Of a DNA stretch of 64,000 bases, positions 25,434-33,950 are shown in pieces; the stretch's first letter is position 1, and every line of letters begins with the position of its first letter. The DNA is from JAGVPT01 sp049578505. GTDB taxonomy: Bacteria; Bacteroidota; Ignavibacteria; UBA10030; UBA8401. Where the stretch lies: NCBI GenBank assembly GCA_049578505.1, contig JBAUMC010000014.1:20508-84507 (forward strand), in the 5' to 3' direction. A program made the position numbers and the translations under genes. Under the pieces are notes generated by a model. It made no database searches, had not been told where the DNA came from, and saw only the letters and a program-made list of their open reading frames with translations.

Positions 25434-26420
25434 ATGGCTATGGATAATCATAAATTTGAACTTCGAAAACTGGGCAACTCCGACCTCATGGTTTCTCCTA
25501 TCGGATTGGGATGCTGGCAGTTTAGCAAAGGCAAAGGAATCATCGGAGGATATTGGCAGAAGATTTCCTCTGAGCTGACAAAAGATGTGGTTCAGGCTTC
25601 ATTGGATTATGGTATCAACTGGTTCGACACTGCAGAAGTGTATGGCCGGGGAGAGTCCGAAAGATCTCTTGCAGAAGCTTTGATGCTCCTTGGGGTCTCC
25701 TCTCAGGGAGTGCTTATCGCTACAAAATGGTGGCCGCTCTTTCGTTTTGCCGGCTCGATTACAGAAACCATTGAGGAGAGGAAGCGGCTCCTGCATCCTT
25801 TTCCGATTTCCTTACACCAGATTCACCAACCGTATACATTGGCTTCAATCGCTTCCCAGATGAAAGCTATGGCGCTGCTCGTTGCAAAGCATGATATACG
25901 GTATGTCGGTGTTAGCAATTTTTCTGCCAAAGCGATGCGAACCGCACATACAGAACTCCAAAAATACGGACTGAAGCTAACTTCAAATCAGGTCCATTAT
26001 AATCTTGCGCATCGGAGGATCGAATCAAACGGCGTGATGGAGACAGCCAAGGAGTTAGGAATCGGCATCATCGCTTACTCTCCGTTGGCGCAGGGACTTT
26101 TGACGGGGAGGTTTCATGATAATCCGGATGCTCTCAACACTATATCAATTATGAGGCGCCGGTCAGGAAGGTTTTCACCGCGAGCAATCGAACGGTCGCG
26201 TCCGCTCATCTCGTCGTTGCAGGAAATCGGCCGGAGGTATCAGAAAACCGCATCTCAGGTTGCACTGAACTGGCTGATCAATTTCCACGGCGCAACCGTG
26301 GTTGCAATTCCAGGAGCGACAAAAGTTGAGCAGGCAAAAAGCAATGCTCTTGCGATGACGTTTACGTTGACAACGAATGAATTGAGTGAACTTGATATTG
26401 CATCAAGACAATTCTCTTAA
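25434..26420 (+). CDS. Aldo/keto reductase
   Basis: 328 residues, NAD(P)H-dependent oxidoreductase of the TIM-barrel AKR superfamily. Seen: start strand LRKLGNSDLMVSPIGLGCW; catalytic Asp/Tyr in WFDTAEVYGRGESE; Lys in IATKWW; His in LHQIHQPY; and cofactor loop IPGATKVEQAKSNA. Substrate unknown; the family reduces aldehydes and ketones or opens sugar-like substrates. ATG at 25434 or 25440 fits the family N-terminus; a TTG at 25386 adds residues with no match. Not in an operon. Confidence 0.9.
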   Translation: MAMDNHKFELRKLGNSDLMVSPIGLGCWQFSKGKGIIGGYWQKISSELTKDVVQASLDYGINWFDTAEVYGRGESERSLAEALMLLGVSSQGVLIATKWWPLFRFAGSITETIEERKRLLHPFPISLHQIHQPYTLASIASQMKAMALLVAKHDIRYVGVSNFSAKAMRTAHTELQKYGLKLTSNQVHYNLAHRRIESNGVMETAKELGIGIIAYSPLAQGLLTGRFHDNPDALNTISIMRRRSGRFSPRAIERSRPLISSLQEIGRRYQKTASQVALNWLINFHGATVVAIPGATKVEQAKSNALAMTFTLTTNELSELDIASRQFS

Positions 26421-26575
26421 ATGCCTTGTTGCACCTCTTTGTTTCGATGCCGCCGCAATTATCCATCTCTCGCCGCGCATACACATAACGCGTCAATAAA
26501 ATCACGGCAAAATGGGCTCCCCGAAGATCGATAGTCGGAGATCGAACACAACTGCAAACTAAGCACGTGTCCACA

Positions 26576-26610
26576 ATAAAAAAGCCCCAGATGGTGAATG
26601 TCTGGAGCGG
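26576..26610 (-). terminator. Intrinsic terminator of the SPFH gene
   Basis: Minus strand GCTCCAGA...TCTGGGGC followed by TTTTTTATTG. It lies about 55 bp after the stop at 26666 and ends the NfeD-SPFH transcript. It resembles the terminators after the T9SS genes (CAGA/TCTG core). Confidence 0.78.
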
Positions 26611-26665
26611 ATGTTCACGTTGATTGATTATCGCGAATAATGACTTATGGCGACGCTTATTAAAC

Positions 26666-27574
26666 CTATTTCGTCTTTTTCACTACACTCATTGCAGTAG
26701 CGATCATCGACGAGATGTCGCCAAAATTTGCAGGCAGTATCAGTGTCGTTGATTGCTTCGCAACATTCCCAAATTGTTCTACAAGCTTTTCGGCAACACG
26801 CAATTGCACTGCTTCCATACCTCCGTCAGATTTAACAGCCGCTGCGACTGCTTTCACACCGTCTGCTGTTGCATTGGCGACGGCACGAATTGCTTCAGCT
26901 TGGCCCGATGCTTCATTGATTTGTTTCTGACGAACCGCTTCAGATTCGAGAACGACCTTCTGCTTTTGTCCTTCGGCCACATTGATCGCAGACTGTTTCT
27001 CTCCCTCTGACTGTAATATATTGGCCCGTTTCTCGCGTTCCGCCTGCATCTGTTTTTCCATCGCAATGAGGACGGTTTTCGGAGGCACAATGTTCTTGAT
27101 TTCGTATCTAAGGATCTTTACACCCCATGTTCGAGATGCCTCATTGATCGCGCTTACAATAGCTGAATTAATCGTGGTCCGTTCTTCAAAAGTTTTATCA
27201 AGATCGATCTTTCCGATTTCACTCCGCATCGTCGTTTGTGACAACTGCACAATTGAATTCATATAGTTGCTAATGCCATACGATGCCATTTGGGGATCGA
27301 ACACTTGGACGAAAATCACACCGTCGACTCCCACTTGCACGTTGTCTCTGGTTATGCAGACCTGCTCCGGGATATCAATCGTTTGTTCTTTCAATGTGTG
27401 CTTATAAGCGATCTTATCCATAAATGGTATTATGTAACTAACACCCGCATGGATGGCGACATGAAATTTACCAAGCCGCTCGACGACGAACGCGCTTTGT
27501 TGAGGAACGACGCGAACGCCGGAAATGATGGCAAGGACTGCAAGTGCAGCCACGACAAGAAAAAATAAATCCAT
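26666..27574 (-). CDS. SPFH/Band 7 (stomatin-like, QmcA type) membrane protein
   Basis: 302 residues. One N-terminal membrane segment (3-20), then a stomatin/prohibitin domain (VVPQQSAFVVERLGKF, RDNVQVGVDGVIFVQV, ERTTINSAIVSAI) and a long charged coiled coil (KQMQAEREKRA through GQAEAIRAV). Such proteins oligomerise into membrane microdomains and guard or scaffold proteases and transporters. It follows the NfeD gene by 24 bp, the standard NfeD-stomatin pairing. AGGGAG precedes the ATG. Confidence 0.94.
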   Translation of the reverse strand: MDLFFLVVAALAVLAIISGVRVVPQQSAFVVERLGKFHVAIHAGVSYIIPFMDKIAYKHTLKEQTIDIPEQVCITRDNVQVGVDGVIFVQVFDPQMASYGISNYMNSIVQLSQTTMRSEIGKIDLDKTFEERTTINSAIVSAINEASRTWGVKILRYEIKNIVPPKTVLIAMEKQMQAEREKRANILQSEGEKQSAINVAEGQKQKVVLESEAVRQKQINEASGQAEAIRAVANATADGVKAVAAAVKSDGGMEAVQLRVAEKLVEQFGNVAKQSTTLILPANFGDISSMIATAMSVVKKTK

Positions 27575-27598
27575 AAGTAACTCCCTCTTTGATCTATC

Positions 27599-28042
27599 TT
27601 ATTTAATAAGTGTGACCTTCGCACGAATTCCATCTAATGAATTGATTTCAACAGTGCTCCCTTCACTAATTATATCGCTAGAATCACTGAAGGCAATCCA
27701 GACTGATCCACGATATGAGATCGCTCCTTCGCCACCGACAGGGATTTCTTTCACGACTTTGACCTTTTGCCCTTTGTAGTCCGGTGGCATGTCATGACTG
27801 CCAAAGAACAGCTTCTTCGCGGTTTTTCTAAGTGCGACCAACATAAGCAGAGAAGAAATGGAAAATACTGCAAGCTGACTGTTAAGTCCGGGCGTAATAC
27901 CGATCCATGTAGTGACCGAAACGATTAAGGCACCCAATCCAAAGAAAACTAAGACGAGAGCGAGGTGATTCATTTCAATGATGATGAGGACTACTCCGAT
28001 AACGGCCCAGACAATCACTGGAGATATGAGTGCTTCAGACAT
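27599..28042 (-). CDS. NfeD family protein (short form)
   Basis: 147 residues: two to three membrane segments (about 8-27, 30-48, 55-75) and a C-terminal OB-fold NfeD domain (GAISYRGSVWIAFSDSSDIISEGSTVEI). The ClpP-like serine protease domain of long NfeD forms is absent. NfeD OB-folds interact with the partner stomatin, encoded directly downstream. AAAGGA precedes the ATG. Confidence 0.92.
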   Translation of the reverse strand: MSEALISPVIVWAVIGVVLIIIEMNHLALVLVFFGLGALIVSVTTWIGITPGLNSQLAVFSISSLLMLVALRKTAKKLFFGSHDMPPDYKGQKVKVVKEIPVGGEGAISYRGSVWIAFSDSSDIISEGSTVEINSLDGIRAKVTLIK

Positions 28043-28138
28043 GCTAGTGTTTCCTTTCCATACTTTGAATGCTACTGATTCTTGGCGGGGCTTGAGAAGA
28101 AGGATTGCAGATTTGAACGTCCAACCCCTGAAACCGAC

Positions 28139-28381
28139 TTAATATAGACTACTATTGATGGAAAGGCAAGAAGCTACTTTTAGGACACTGCCGATCCGAA
28201 TTCCAGACGAAGAACAATTCCAATGAGCCTCAATCGCAACGTCCCTCATGGCACGATCCACTGACGCTGCTTCTACCTGAGAGACGACGGGGATCCATTG
28301 ATGCTGGTTGGAAGATCTGAATCCTAAATTTTTATCTTGGACTATTGAACGAGGAGCTATAAGGGCTTCGCCGTTTGACAT
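28139..28381 (-). pseudogene. Possible relic of a small gene (80 codons)
   Basis: The frame reads GEALIAPRSIVQDKNLGFR and WIPVVSQVEAASVDRAMRD. A diverged copy at about 31206-31352 reads KNLRIRPTHLYRWIHIVPQV then EATRMDRSMRS before going out of frame. Changes between copies often keep the residue class (WIP/WIH, QVEA, DRxMR), which suggests both once were coding. No family recognised and no ribosome binding site. Whether the copy here is expressed cannot be told. Confidence 0.4.
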
Positions 28382-28394
28382 GTTCCGTATATAT

Positions 28395-28501
28395 CATATG
28401 GCAATGACAAACCTTCCATTAGACAAAATTGTTGGCAAGGTGTCGAAATGGCAAAGAAAGTTTGCCAATACCGCATTTCCATAGCGAGTTGACGAGGTGG
28501 A
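28395..28501. repeat. TGGCAA/TTTGCCA dispersed repeat, copy 1
   Basis: Contains TATGGCAATGACA, ATTAGACAAAATTGTTGGCAA, CGAAATGGCAAAG and GTTTGCCAATACCGCATTTC. The same order is found at 32494-32630, and shorter forms at 46226-46320 and 48480-48566. The half-sites TGGCAA and TTGCCA recur in both directions. It lies upstream of the Crp-like regulator gene. Confidence 0.7.
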
Positions 28502-28621
28502 GAAGACCACGCAGAACCGGGTTTAGTATGAACGGATATCCTTCGGATGATTTCGATCGGCTTCAGTTCTCACAAATAAATCTTGACAAAGCAGTTGTGC
28601 CAAGGTAGATTAGGCTGATTT

Positions 28622-29254
28622 TTGCATCATCACCCAAGATTATCTGTGCAAACGAGAGATCCCATACATCACGGGCTATATGAAACCCTAAGCAAACACG
28701 CTGGGTTCAGCCGCGAGGAATATGAATTCTATATCAGTCTCTTGAAGAAAGAGATAGTCAAGAAGAAAGAGCACTATCTTCAGGCGGGTGAGATCTCTCG
28801 GGCAATCGCATACGTGAACAGCGGTTGCCTACGACAGTACATCATCGGCGAGCATGCGAAGGAAATTATCCTCCAATTTCCCGTAGAGGACTGGTGGATT
28901 GGCGACTTGGAGAGCTTTCAGCTCGAAAAACCTTCTACCTATTATATACAGGCACTCGAAGAGAGTGAACTGGTCATCCTATCGCGGAAGAGCTTTCTGC
29001 GAGCGTGCGATGAGTTGCCGAAATTCAAGATCTTTCATGAAGAGAAAGTCCGGCGTAACCACTTTGCGACATTGAAGCGCCTACCGATGACAAAGCTTGG
29101 GACACCGGAAGAAAAATACCTCCTCCTGATGAAAGAACAACCGCAGCTTTTTCAGCGTATCCCACTTCATTATATTGCATCCTACCTCGCCATCGAACCG
29201 GAGTCGCTCAGCCGGCTCCGGAAACGTCTGGCCGTTAACCCAAAAGAAACTTAA
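28622..29254 (+). CDS. Crp/Fnr-type transcriptional regulator
   Basis: 210 residues. An N-terminal cyclic-nucleotide-binding-like barrel (KKKEHYLQAGEISRAIAYVN, LRQYIIGEHAKEIILQF, DWWIGDLESF) precedes a C-terminal helix-turn-helix (IPLHYIASYLAIEPESLSRL). This layout matches the Crp-like regulators abundant in Bacteroidota that often lack cAMP-contact residues. Start codon TTG at 28622 is uncertain; GTG at 28646 is possible. The cupin gene follows by 69 bp on the same strand and may be a target. Confidence 0.88.
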   Translation: MHHHPRLSVQTRDPIHHGLYETLSKHAGFSREEYEFYISLLKKEIVKKKEHYLQAGEISRAIAYVNSGCLRQYIIGEHAKEIILQFPVEDWWIGDLESFQLEKPSTYYIQALEESELVILSRKSFLRACDELPKFKIFHEEKVRRNHFATLKRLPMTKLGTPEEKYLLLMKEQPQLFQRIPLHYIASYLAIEPESLSRLRKRLAVNPKET

Positions 29255-29323
29255 CCAACGTCAAGGTATTCTGCACCTCCTTTGTGTATAGTAACTGCAT
29301 CACCAAAAAAAGAGGAGGACACC

Positions 29324-29833
29324 ATGGACACAATTTTGCAGAATCCGGAACTTCAGGCAGTCGCCATTTCCTCACAGTACAAAGTCTTTGGTCCTGGCGA
29401 TGGGCTTAGACTCTTTTTTGGCCCCGGCCGGGATCTTATCTTCAAGGTGACGGGCCAAGATACTGGCGGGGCATTCGATTATTTTATCGTCGAGGTAGCA
29501 CCGAAAGGCGGCCCGCCGTTGCATGTTCACCACAGGCAGGAGGAAACGATCCATGTTTTAAAAGGAAAGTTCAAGATCAGGATCGGAGAAGAGGTTTTTC
29601 ACTTGACGGAAGGCGGCTTTGCGTATCTTCCTTCCAAAGTCCCGCACGCGTTTCTCAACTTAACAGACAAGCCGGGTGAGATCATTGTGGTCTATACTCC
29701 CGGTGGCGGACACAAGTTTTACGAAGAACTTGGACCTCTTACCCGCAACGGTTCGCCTGACCAAAAGGTTGTCGCTCAACTCTTTGCGAAATACAACATG
29801 ACTCTGCTTGGACCTCCTTTGAGCTCCGACTGA
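29324..29833 (+). CDS. Single-domain cupin protein
   Basis: 169 residues. Cupin motif 1 GGPPLHVHHRQEETIHVLKG supplies His, His, Glu metal ligands, and motif 2 FAYLPSKVPHAFLN the last His. Likely a metal-dependent dioxygenase, isomerase or small-molecule-binding protein; substrate unknown. ATG at 29324 is chosen for the strong AGAGGAGG just upstream. Probably in one unit with the Crp-like regulator. Confidence 0.9.
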   Translation: MDTILQNPELQAVAISSQYKVFGPGDGLRLFFGPGRDLIFKVTGQDTGGAFDYFIVEVAPKGGPPLHVHHRQEETIHVLKGKFKIRIGEEVFHLTEGGFAYLPSKVPHAFLNLTDKPGEIIVVYTPGGGHKFYEELGPLTRNGSPDQKVVAQLFAKYNMTLLGPPLSSD

Positions 29834-29918
29834 AATTACCGTCTTGGTCCGCTCTGCATTGAAACACAACTAATGAAGTGGAGAAAAAGCGCTTGGCAAG
29901 AAGAATGGGAGAAACGAT

Positions 29919-30283
29919 ATGAGTCAAATAGGTGCTGTGTTCTATGTGCGTTGGGGGCTCCTCCACCTTGTTGCATCCTTTCAGGTATTTAAACTGGGAT
30001 GGGTCAAATATCCGGGATGATTAAAGGGAGAGTTTACCAACATGCCTGGAACCTTGCGTGCATCGCTCTTGTCGTTCCGGCGATCGCAGTTGTTTATTCC
30101 TGGAACAACAGCCTATTTGGGTATTGGCTTAACCTTGCGATAACTAGCGTTACGGATATTGGGTTTATTCTTTTCATTGTGGTGCCGCGTCATCTTTCGC
30201 TGAAACTCAGTCTCCCGGGGCCTTTACTCTGGATGTTAGCAGTGATTTTCAGCACTATCGGAATTCATTCCTACCACCCTTGA
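29919..30283 (+). pseudogene. Small membrane protein gene split by frameshift (or two overlapping genes)
   Basis: The first frame (29919-30020, ATG) reads YVRWGLLHLVASFQVFKLGW and stops at TGA. The second begins at ATG 30017, overlapping as ATGA, and reads KGRVYQHAWNLACIALVVPA and onward with two or three membrane segments to 30283. Joined, they make a coherent protein of about 120 residues with four membrane segments. Either a frameshift broke one gene or two tiny genes are translationally coupled; I lean to the frameshift because neither half looks complete. Confidence 0.6.
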
Positions 30284-30565
30284 ACTACTTCCCCTGCCTC
30301 GATCGGTAACATCTGTCCACGCCTCGACAATGATATTGAGAATTCCTTTGATCCGTAAGGCCTCCAATTTGTTCTCATGGTTCTTATGCCACTTCATTCA
30401 GCCCTATGTTTTGGCCCGCGAAAGGTCGATACACATGTCGTCGTCTCGACACGTCCACTTGTATTAATGAGACTATACGATTCGGACTTTAGATCTCCCG
30501 GCGGAAAAGATCCAGTCATCACAAAATTCCGATCAGGTAGACAATTTCCCCCTTCGTTCTTCCCT

Positions 30566-30799
30566 TCACTGATTCGCGGTATAAGCAATCAGACGCCAGC
30601 GAATGGCTCCTTGCGTAGCATCATGAGCATGATGATTTTGCGGTGGAAGAGTGCTTCCAGCAACGACAGTAACTTCGCGCACGCATCCGTCGCACCGGTA
30701 GATTCCGGCGCTTGGCGTCGTTTGCCCAGGCGCATAAATTTCATCGAACAGCTTGTTGTTGTTTTGTTGCATATACCTCGAGTATTTGTAGAATGCCAT
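30566..30799 (-). CDS. Small YjzC-like protein of unknown function
   Basis: 77 residues. The part from residue 17 on reads LFDEIYAPGQTTPSAGIYRC, DGCVREVTVVAGSTLPPQNH, then HHAHDATQGAIRWRLIAYT. This matches small proteins with a YKPGxxxPxSGIYRCxxC...PPQNHH pattern known from several phyla, with a likely CxxC/His metal site. The low-complexity start MQQNNNKLF may not be native. Function unknown. Confidence 0.65.
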   Translation of the reverse strand: MAFYKYSRYMQQNNNKLFDEIYAPGQTTPSAGIYRCDGCVREVTVVAGSTLPPQNHHAHDATQGAIRWRLIAYTANQ

Positions 30800-31362
30800 A
30801 ACTCACCATGGTATTGTGGATAAAAAATTGGTATCAGCAAATTCATAACCTCGATGTGATCCAGTTGTGATCAAAAGCAACGTAAAAGTCCAATAAATTC
30901 GTAATAAACTACGAAACTGCTTGAAAGACGGTCAAAATTGATACATTTTAAATAATTCTCGTGTCTGAAATGGGTGGTGTATATACGGTGGTTCATCTCT
31001 GTTTCGCGTTCACATTGGAACCAAAAGGTACGATCTTGTGAGAGGATTAGCGAAAAAAGGGTTACCGAAAAGTGCAACACCCTGGTGTTTTGCGAGCTGG
31101 ACGGGTGTATTCTTCAAGGCGGGCTGCAGCTGTTGCGAGGGTGTCGACGAAATCCTGAATCAGAAGACCTACTTAGATTCGTTCTTATGCTTCTTATACC
31201 ATTTTTGATGAGCCTCAATCCGAGACTCCTCATGGAACGATCCATGCGAGTTGCTTCTACTTGAGGGACGATGTGGATCCAACGATACAGGTGAGTAGGC
31301 CTGATTCTTAAATTTTTTATTGCAGATTTTAGAGAAGCTATATAGGTCTCTCTCAGCTTCTC
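30800..31362. other. Gene-free stretch with relics
   Basis: No intact gene. It holds a copy of the small VDTLA block (about 31110-31175) and a diverged copy (31206-31352) of the relic at 28139-28381. These lie side by side in the same minus-strand orientation, so the region is probably the remains of one or two genes. Confidence 0.5.
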
Positions 31363-32364
31363 TTACATGCCTATAAGAGAGTTGACTGTCTCTGCTTTGA
31401 GAGTGAAAGTGCGAACAAAAGAATTGTCGACCTGAGCATAAAGAATGCCGGTCGTTCTGTCGATTTCAACAAATTGACTGGCGAACGTGCTCGTTCTCGC
31501 TTGACTGTCGCGAATAAGAGGCTCAGGCGAAACCCAGTCTATTTTCCCATTTTCATAATCATAGATAAAGAGACCAATCGAAAACATTCCATATTTTATC
31601 CTGTCTCCAACCATTTGATTTCTTTCTCTTCCATTCATGATTCCAACACGTTTACCTTCACCGACTTCGATAAACGTTTCTGGCATGAGCGGTCCCGGTG
31701 ATGCATGACCTCCGATCCATGGAATATTATGCTTCTTTGGGTGAAATACAGTTTCTCCGTATTCCCACGGCTTACCCATGTCTTCTGCAATTCCGACTCG
31801 CACGGTAGAATACCAATAATCATTACTGAGCTCACTCGACTCAACGAGGTTATATCGAATCCCCCGCTTATTTAGCGGAGCAATGCAGACTTCTTTTGCC
31901 CGATCCATCAACACTGGCAGTGTCATTTTTAAAGAATCGAAATTTCTTCCTACAGCTTGTCCGAGATGGGTAAGAGTCAAGCCGTCAGATTTGTTTCGAA
32001 GAGGTATTGTGAAATAGATATGCATCAAACCTGTCTTCTCGTCTATCCAGATATCAGGGTCTTCCAAACCGAGAAAATCCCATTCATTTCCGCCGAGTTG
32101 ACGAATTATCTCTGATTCGTTTTCAATTGCTAACGCTCCCTCGATACTAAAATGATCAAGTGAATCTCCTCTCACTTTATGCAAAACGCTTCTATCGATG
32201 GAGCCGCTAAATTCCACGTCTCCCTCGCGACTAATAATGCAACGAAGAATGCCTTCCTTATTTCCTGACCGCGGATCAAGGGTAAGCGCCATTACGTGTA
32301 TGAATCGATTATCAGGTTCAACTGCTTTCCCCGGATGTTCAATATATTGTTTCTGCTCTTCCAA
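31363..32364 (-). CDS. Probable five-bladed propeller glycosidase-like protein
   Basis: 333 residues, no signal peptide. The stretch LGLEDPDIWIDEKTGLMHIY resembles the blade containing the conserved Asp of GH43/GH130/GH32-type five-bladed beta-propellers, and HNIPWIGGHASPGPL and IGLFIYDYENG fit further blades. This is a fold-level guess; catalytic residues are not certain. Start TTG at 32364 is tentative. It could act on cytoplasmic mannosides or related glycosides. Confidence 0.55.
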   Translation of the reverse strand: MEEQKQYIEHPGKAVEPDNRFIHVMALTLDPRSGNKEGILRCIISREGDVEFSGSIDRSVLHKVRGDSLDHFSIEGALAIENESEIIRQLGGNEWDFLGLEDPDIWIDEKTGLMHIYFTIPLRNKSDGLTLTHLGQAVGRNFDSLKMTLPVLMDRAKEVCIAPLNKRGIRYNLVESSELSNDYWYSTVRVGIAEDMGKPWEYGETVFHPKKHNIPWIGGHASPGPLMPETFIEVGEGKRVGIMNGRERNQMVGDRIKYGMFSIGLFIYDYENGKIDWVSPEPLIRDSQARTSTFASQFVEIDRTTGILYAQVDNSFVRTFTLKAETVNSLIGM

Positions 32365-32493
32365 GGTCGATGAGATTAGTTTTGCTGGTTTTCTATCTTG
32401 ACCATATAACTCATTCCGAGTTTAATTGTCAAGCCGTTCGGAGCAATGCCCTGAGCATGTCTCTATACGGGTGGAATGAATATGGAACTTCGG

Positions 32494-32630
32494 TATTTGC
32501 CAAGTTCTCTATAAAGAGTGTGGCAATGGCATACCTGCCAATAGACGAAATTGTTGGCAAAGTGGCGAAACGGCAAAGGGAGTTTGCCATCATTGCACTT
32601 CTATGAGGGGGTGGCCAGGTGACGAAGGGT
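32494..32630. repeat. TGGCAA/TTTGCCA dispersed repeat, copy 2 (fullest copy)
   Basis: TTTGCCAAGTTCTCTATAAA, then GTGTGGCAATGGCATACCTG, CAATAGACGAAATTGTTGGC, CGAAACGGCAAAGG and GTTTGCCATCATTGCACTTC. The most complete of four copies. It lies between two minus-strand genes, so it is not tied to plus-strand promoters only. Confidence 0.72.
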
Positions 32631-32800
32631 AGTGTGCAGGATAGACTAACCAAAGAAATCCGACCTCGCAATGAGACCGCTCTGGTTTGTTAATTCTCTT
32701 CTACGTCCTATGGTTAACAGGTCTCGCGATCGAGAAAGATCAATATTCATTATTGGCTTGAGGGGTTTGCCAACTATTTCAGGGCATATACCTTAACACC

Positions 32801-33820
32801 TCAATCGGCTCGGGGCAAGCGTTTCACTTTGTCGAATCCCACAAGCATCTGCTCATCTTCGTCCCAGAGGCGCAATCTGAGGGAGTGGAAGCTTGAAAGC
32901 ATTGTAAGGGGTTTAACTGACCAGAATAGAGGGATTTCTTTTTGACACTTGCTCAATGAGTAGTTCGGGACTCGCGGGCTCAAGTGATGGATGTGATGGA
33001 ACCCGATGTTGCCGCTGAACCACTGCAAAATTTTTGGGAGTTTGTAGAACGAACTTCCTTTAAGAGCAGAAGCAAAGAAATCCCAGTCCGAGTGATGCGC
33101 CCAGTAGACTCCCCGATATTGGTGCTGGACATAGAAAAGCCATAGACCAAAAGTGCCTGCAATCCAGATTGTAGGGAGGAATACGAGGATGAACGTAATG
33201 AATCCAATGCTGTAGGAGATCGCCACGAGAAGAATCGCGATGGCAATATTCGTCCAATAGACGTTTTGTTTTTCTCTCGGTCCGGACGATTTTGACGTGA
33301 AGCGGTGGGAGACAACAAACATGAACAGTGGACCGATCCCGAACATCACCAGCGGATTTCGGTAGAACCGATAAACGAACCGTTTCCAACGAGATTGTTC
33401 GAGATATTCTTTCACGGTCTGCATCCAAACATCTCCGACGCCCCGATTGTCGAGATCACTGCCGGTCGCATGATGGATTGCATGATTGTGCCGCCATTCG
33501 TAATACGGGGTGAGAGTGAAGATTCCACTCACTATACCGACAAGATCGTTTGCCAGGGAGGACTTGAAGAAAGAGCCGTGTCCGCAATCGTGAAAAATGA
33601 TAAATGTCCTCACTAAGAAACCCGCTGCCGGTATCGCCAAAAGCAAGGTCAACCAGTAAGACATCTCCAGGCTTCGGTACATCATATAGAGGAGAATGAA
33701 GAACGGAACAAATGAATTGATGATTTGCCAGATGCTGCGCCAGATATCGGAGTGTTGATATTTGGCGATCATCAATCGCCAAGATTCATTGGGTGCTTCG
33801 GAAGAGATTCCCTGGGTCAT
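32801..33820 (-). CDS. Membrane fatty-acid desaturase
   Basis: 339 residues. Three His boxes typical of acyl-lipid desaturases: HDCGHGSFF, RHNHAIHHATG and GFHHIHHLSP, binding a di-iron centre, with four hydrophobic segments between them. It introduces a double bond into membrane lipid acyl chains (DesA/delta-12-like by the box spacing, inferred). Transcribed away from the efflux pump gene's end; no sensor kinase such as DesK is adjacent. Confidence 0.92.
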   Translation of the reverse strand: MTQGISSEAPNESWRLMIAKYQHSDIWRSIWQIINSFVPFFILLYMMYRSLEMSYWLTLLLAIPAAGFLVRTFIIFHDCGHGSFFKSSLANDLVGIVSGIFTLTPYYEWRHNHAIHHATGSDLDNRGVGDVWMQTVKEYLEQSRWKRFVYRFYRNPLVMFGIGPLFMFVVSHRFTSKSSGPREKQNVYWTNIAIAILLVAISYSIGFITFILVFLPTIWIAGTFGLWLFYVQHQYRGVYWAHHSDWDFFASALKGSSFYKLPKILQWFSGNIGFHHIHHLSPRVPNYSLSKCQKEIPLFWSVKPLTMLSSFHSLRLRLWDEDEQMLVGFDKVKRLPRAD

Positions 33821-33950
33821 ATTCGTAGCCTTGCAATTTGTGCGTTTTCCAATTGTCTGAAATGAGGGAAGCTGTTAAAGAACCGGTGCCGTTGTGTAAT
33901 TGAATCATCGTAACACAGATGGTGGTCTTGTTCCCTCCATTGACAGACGG

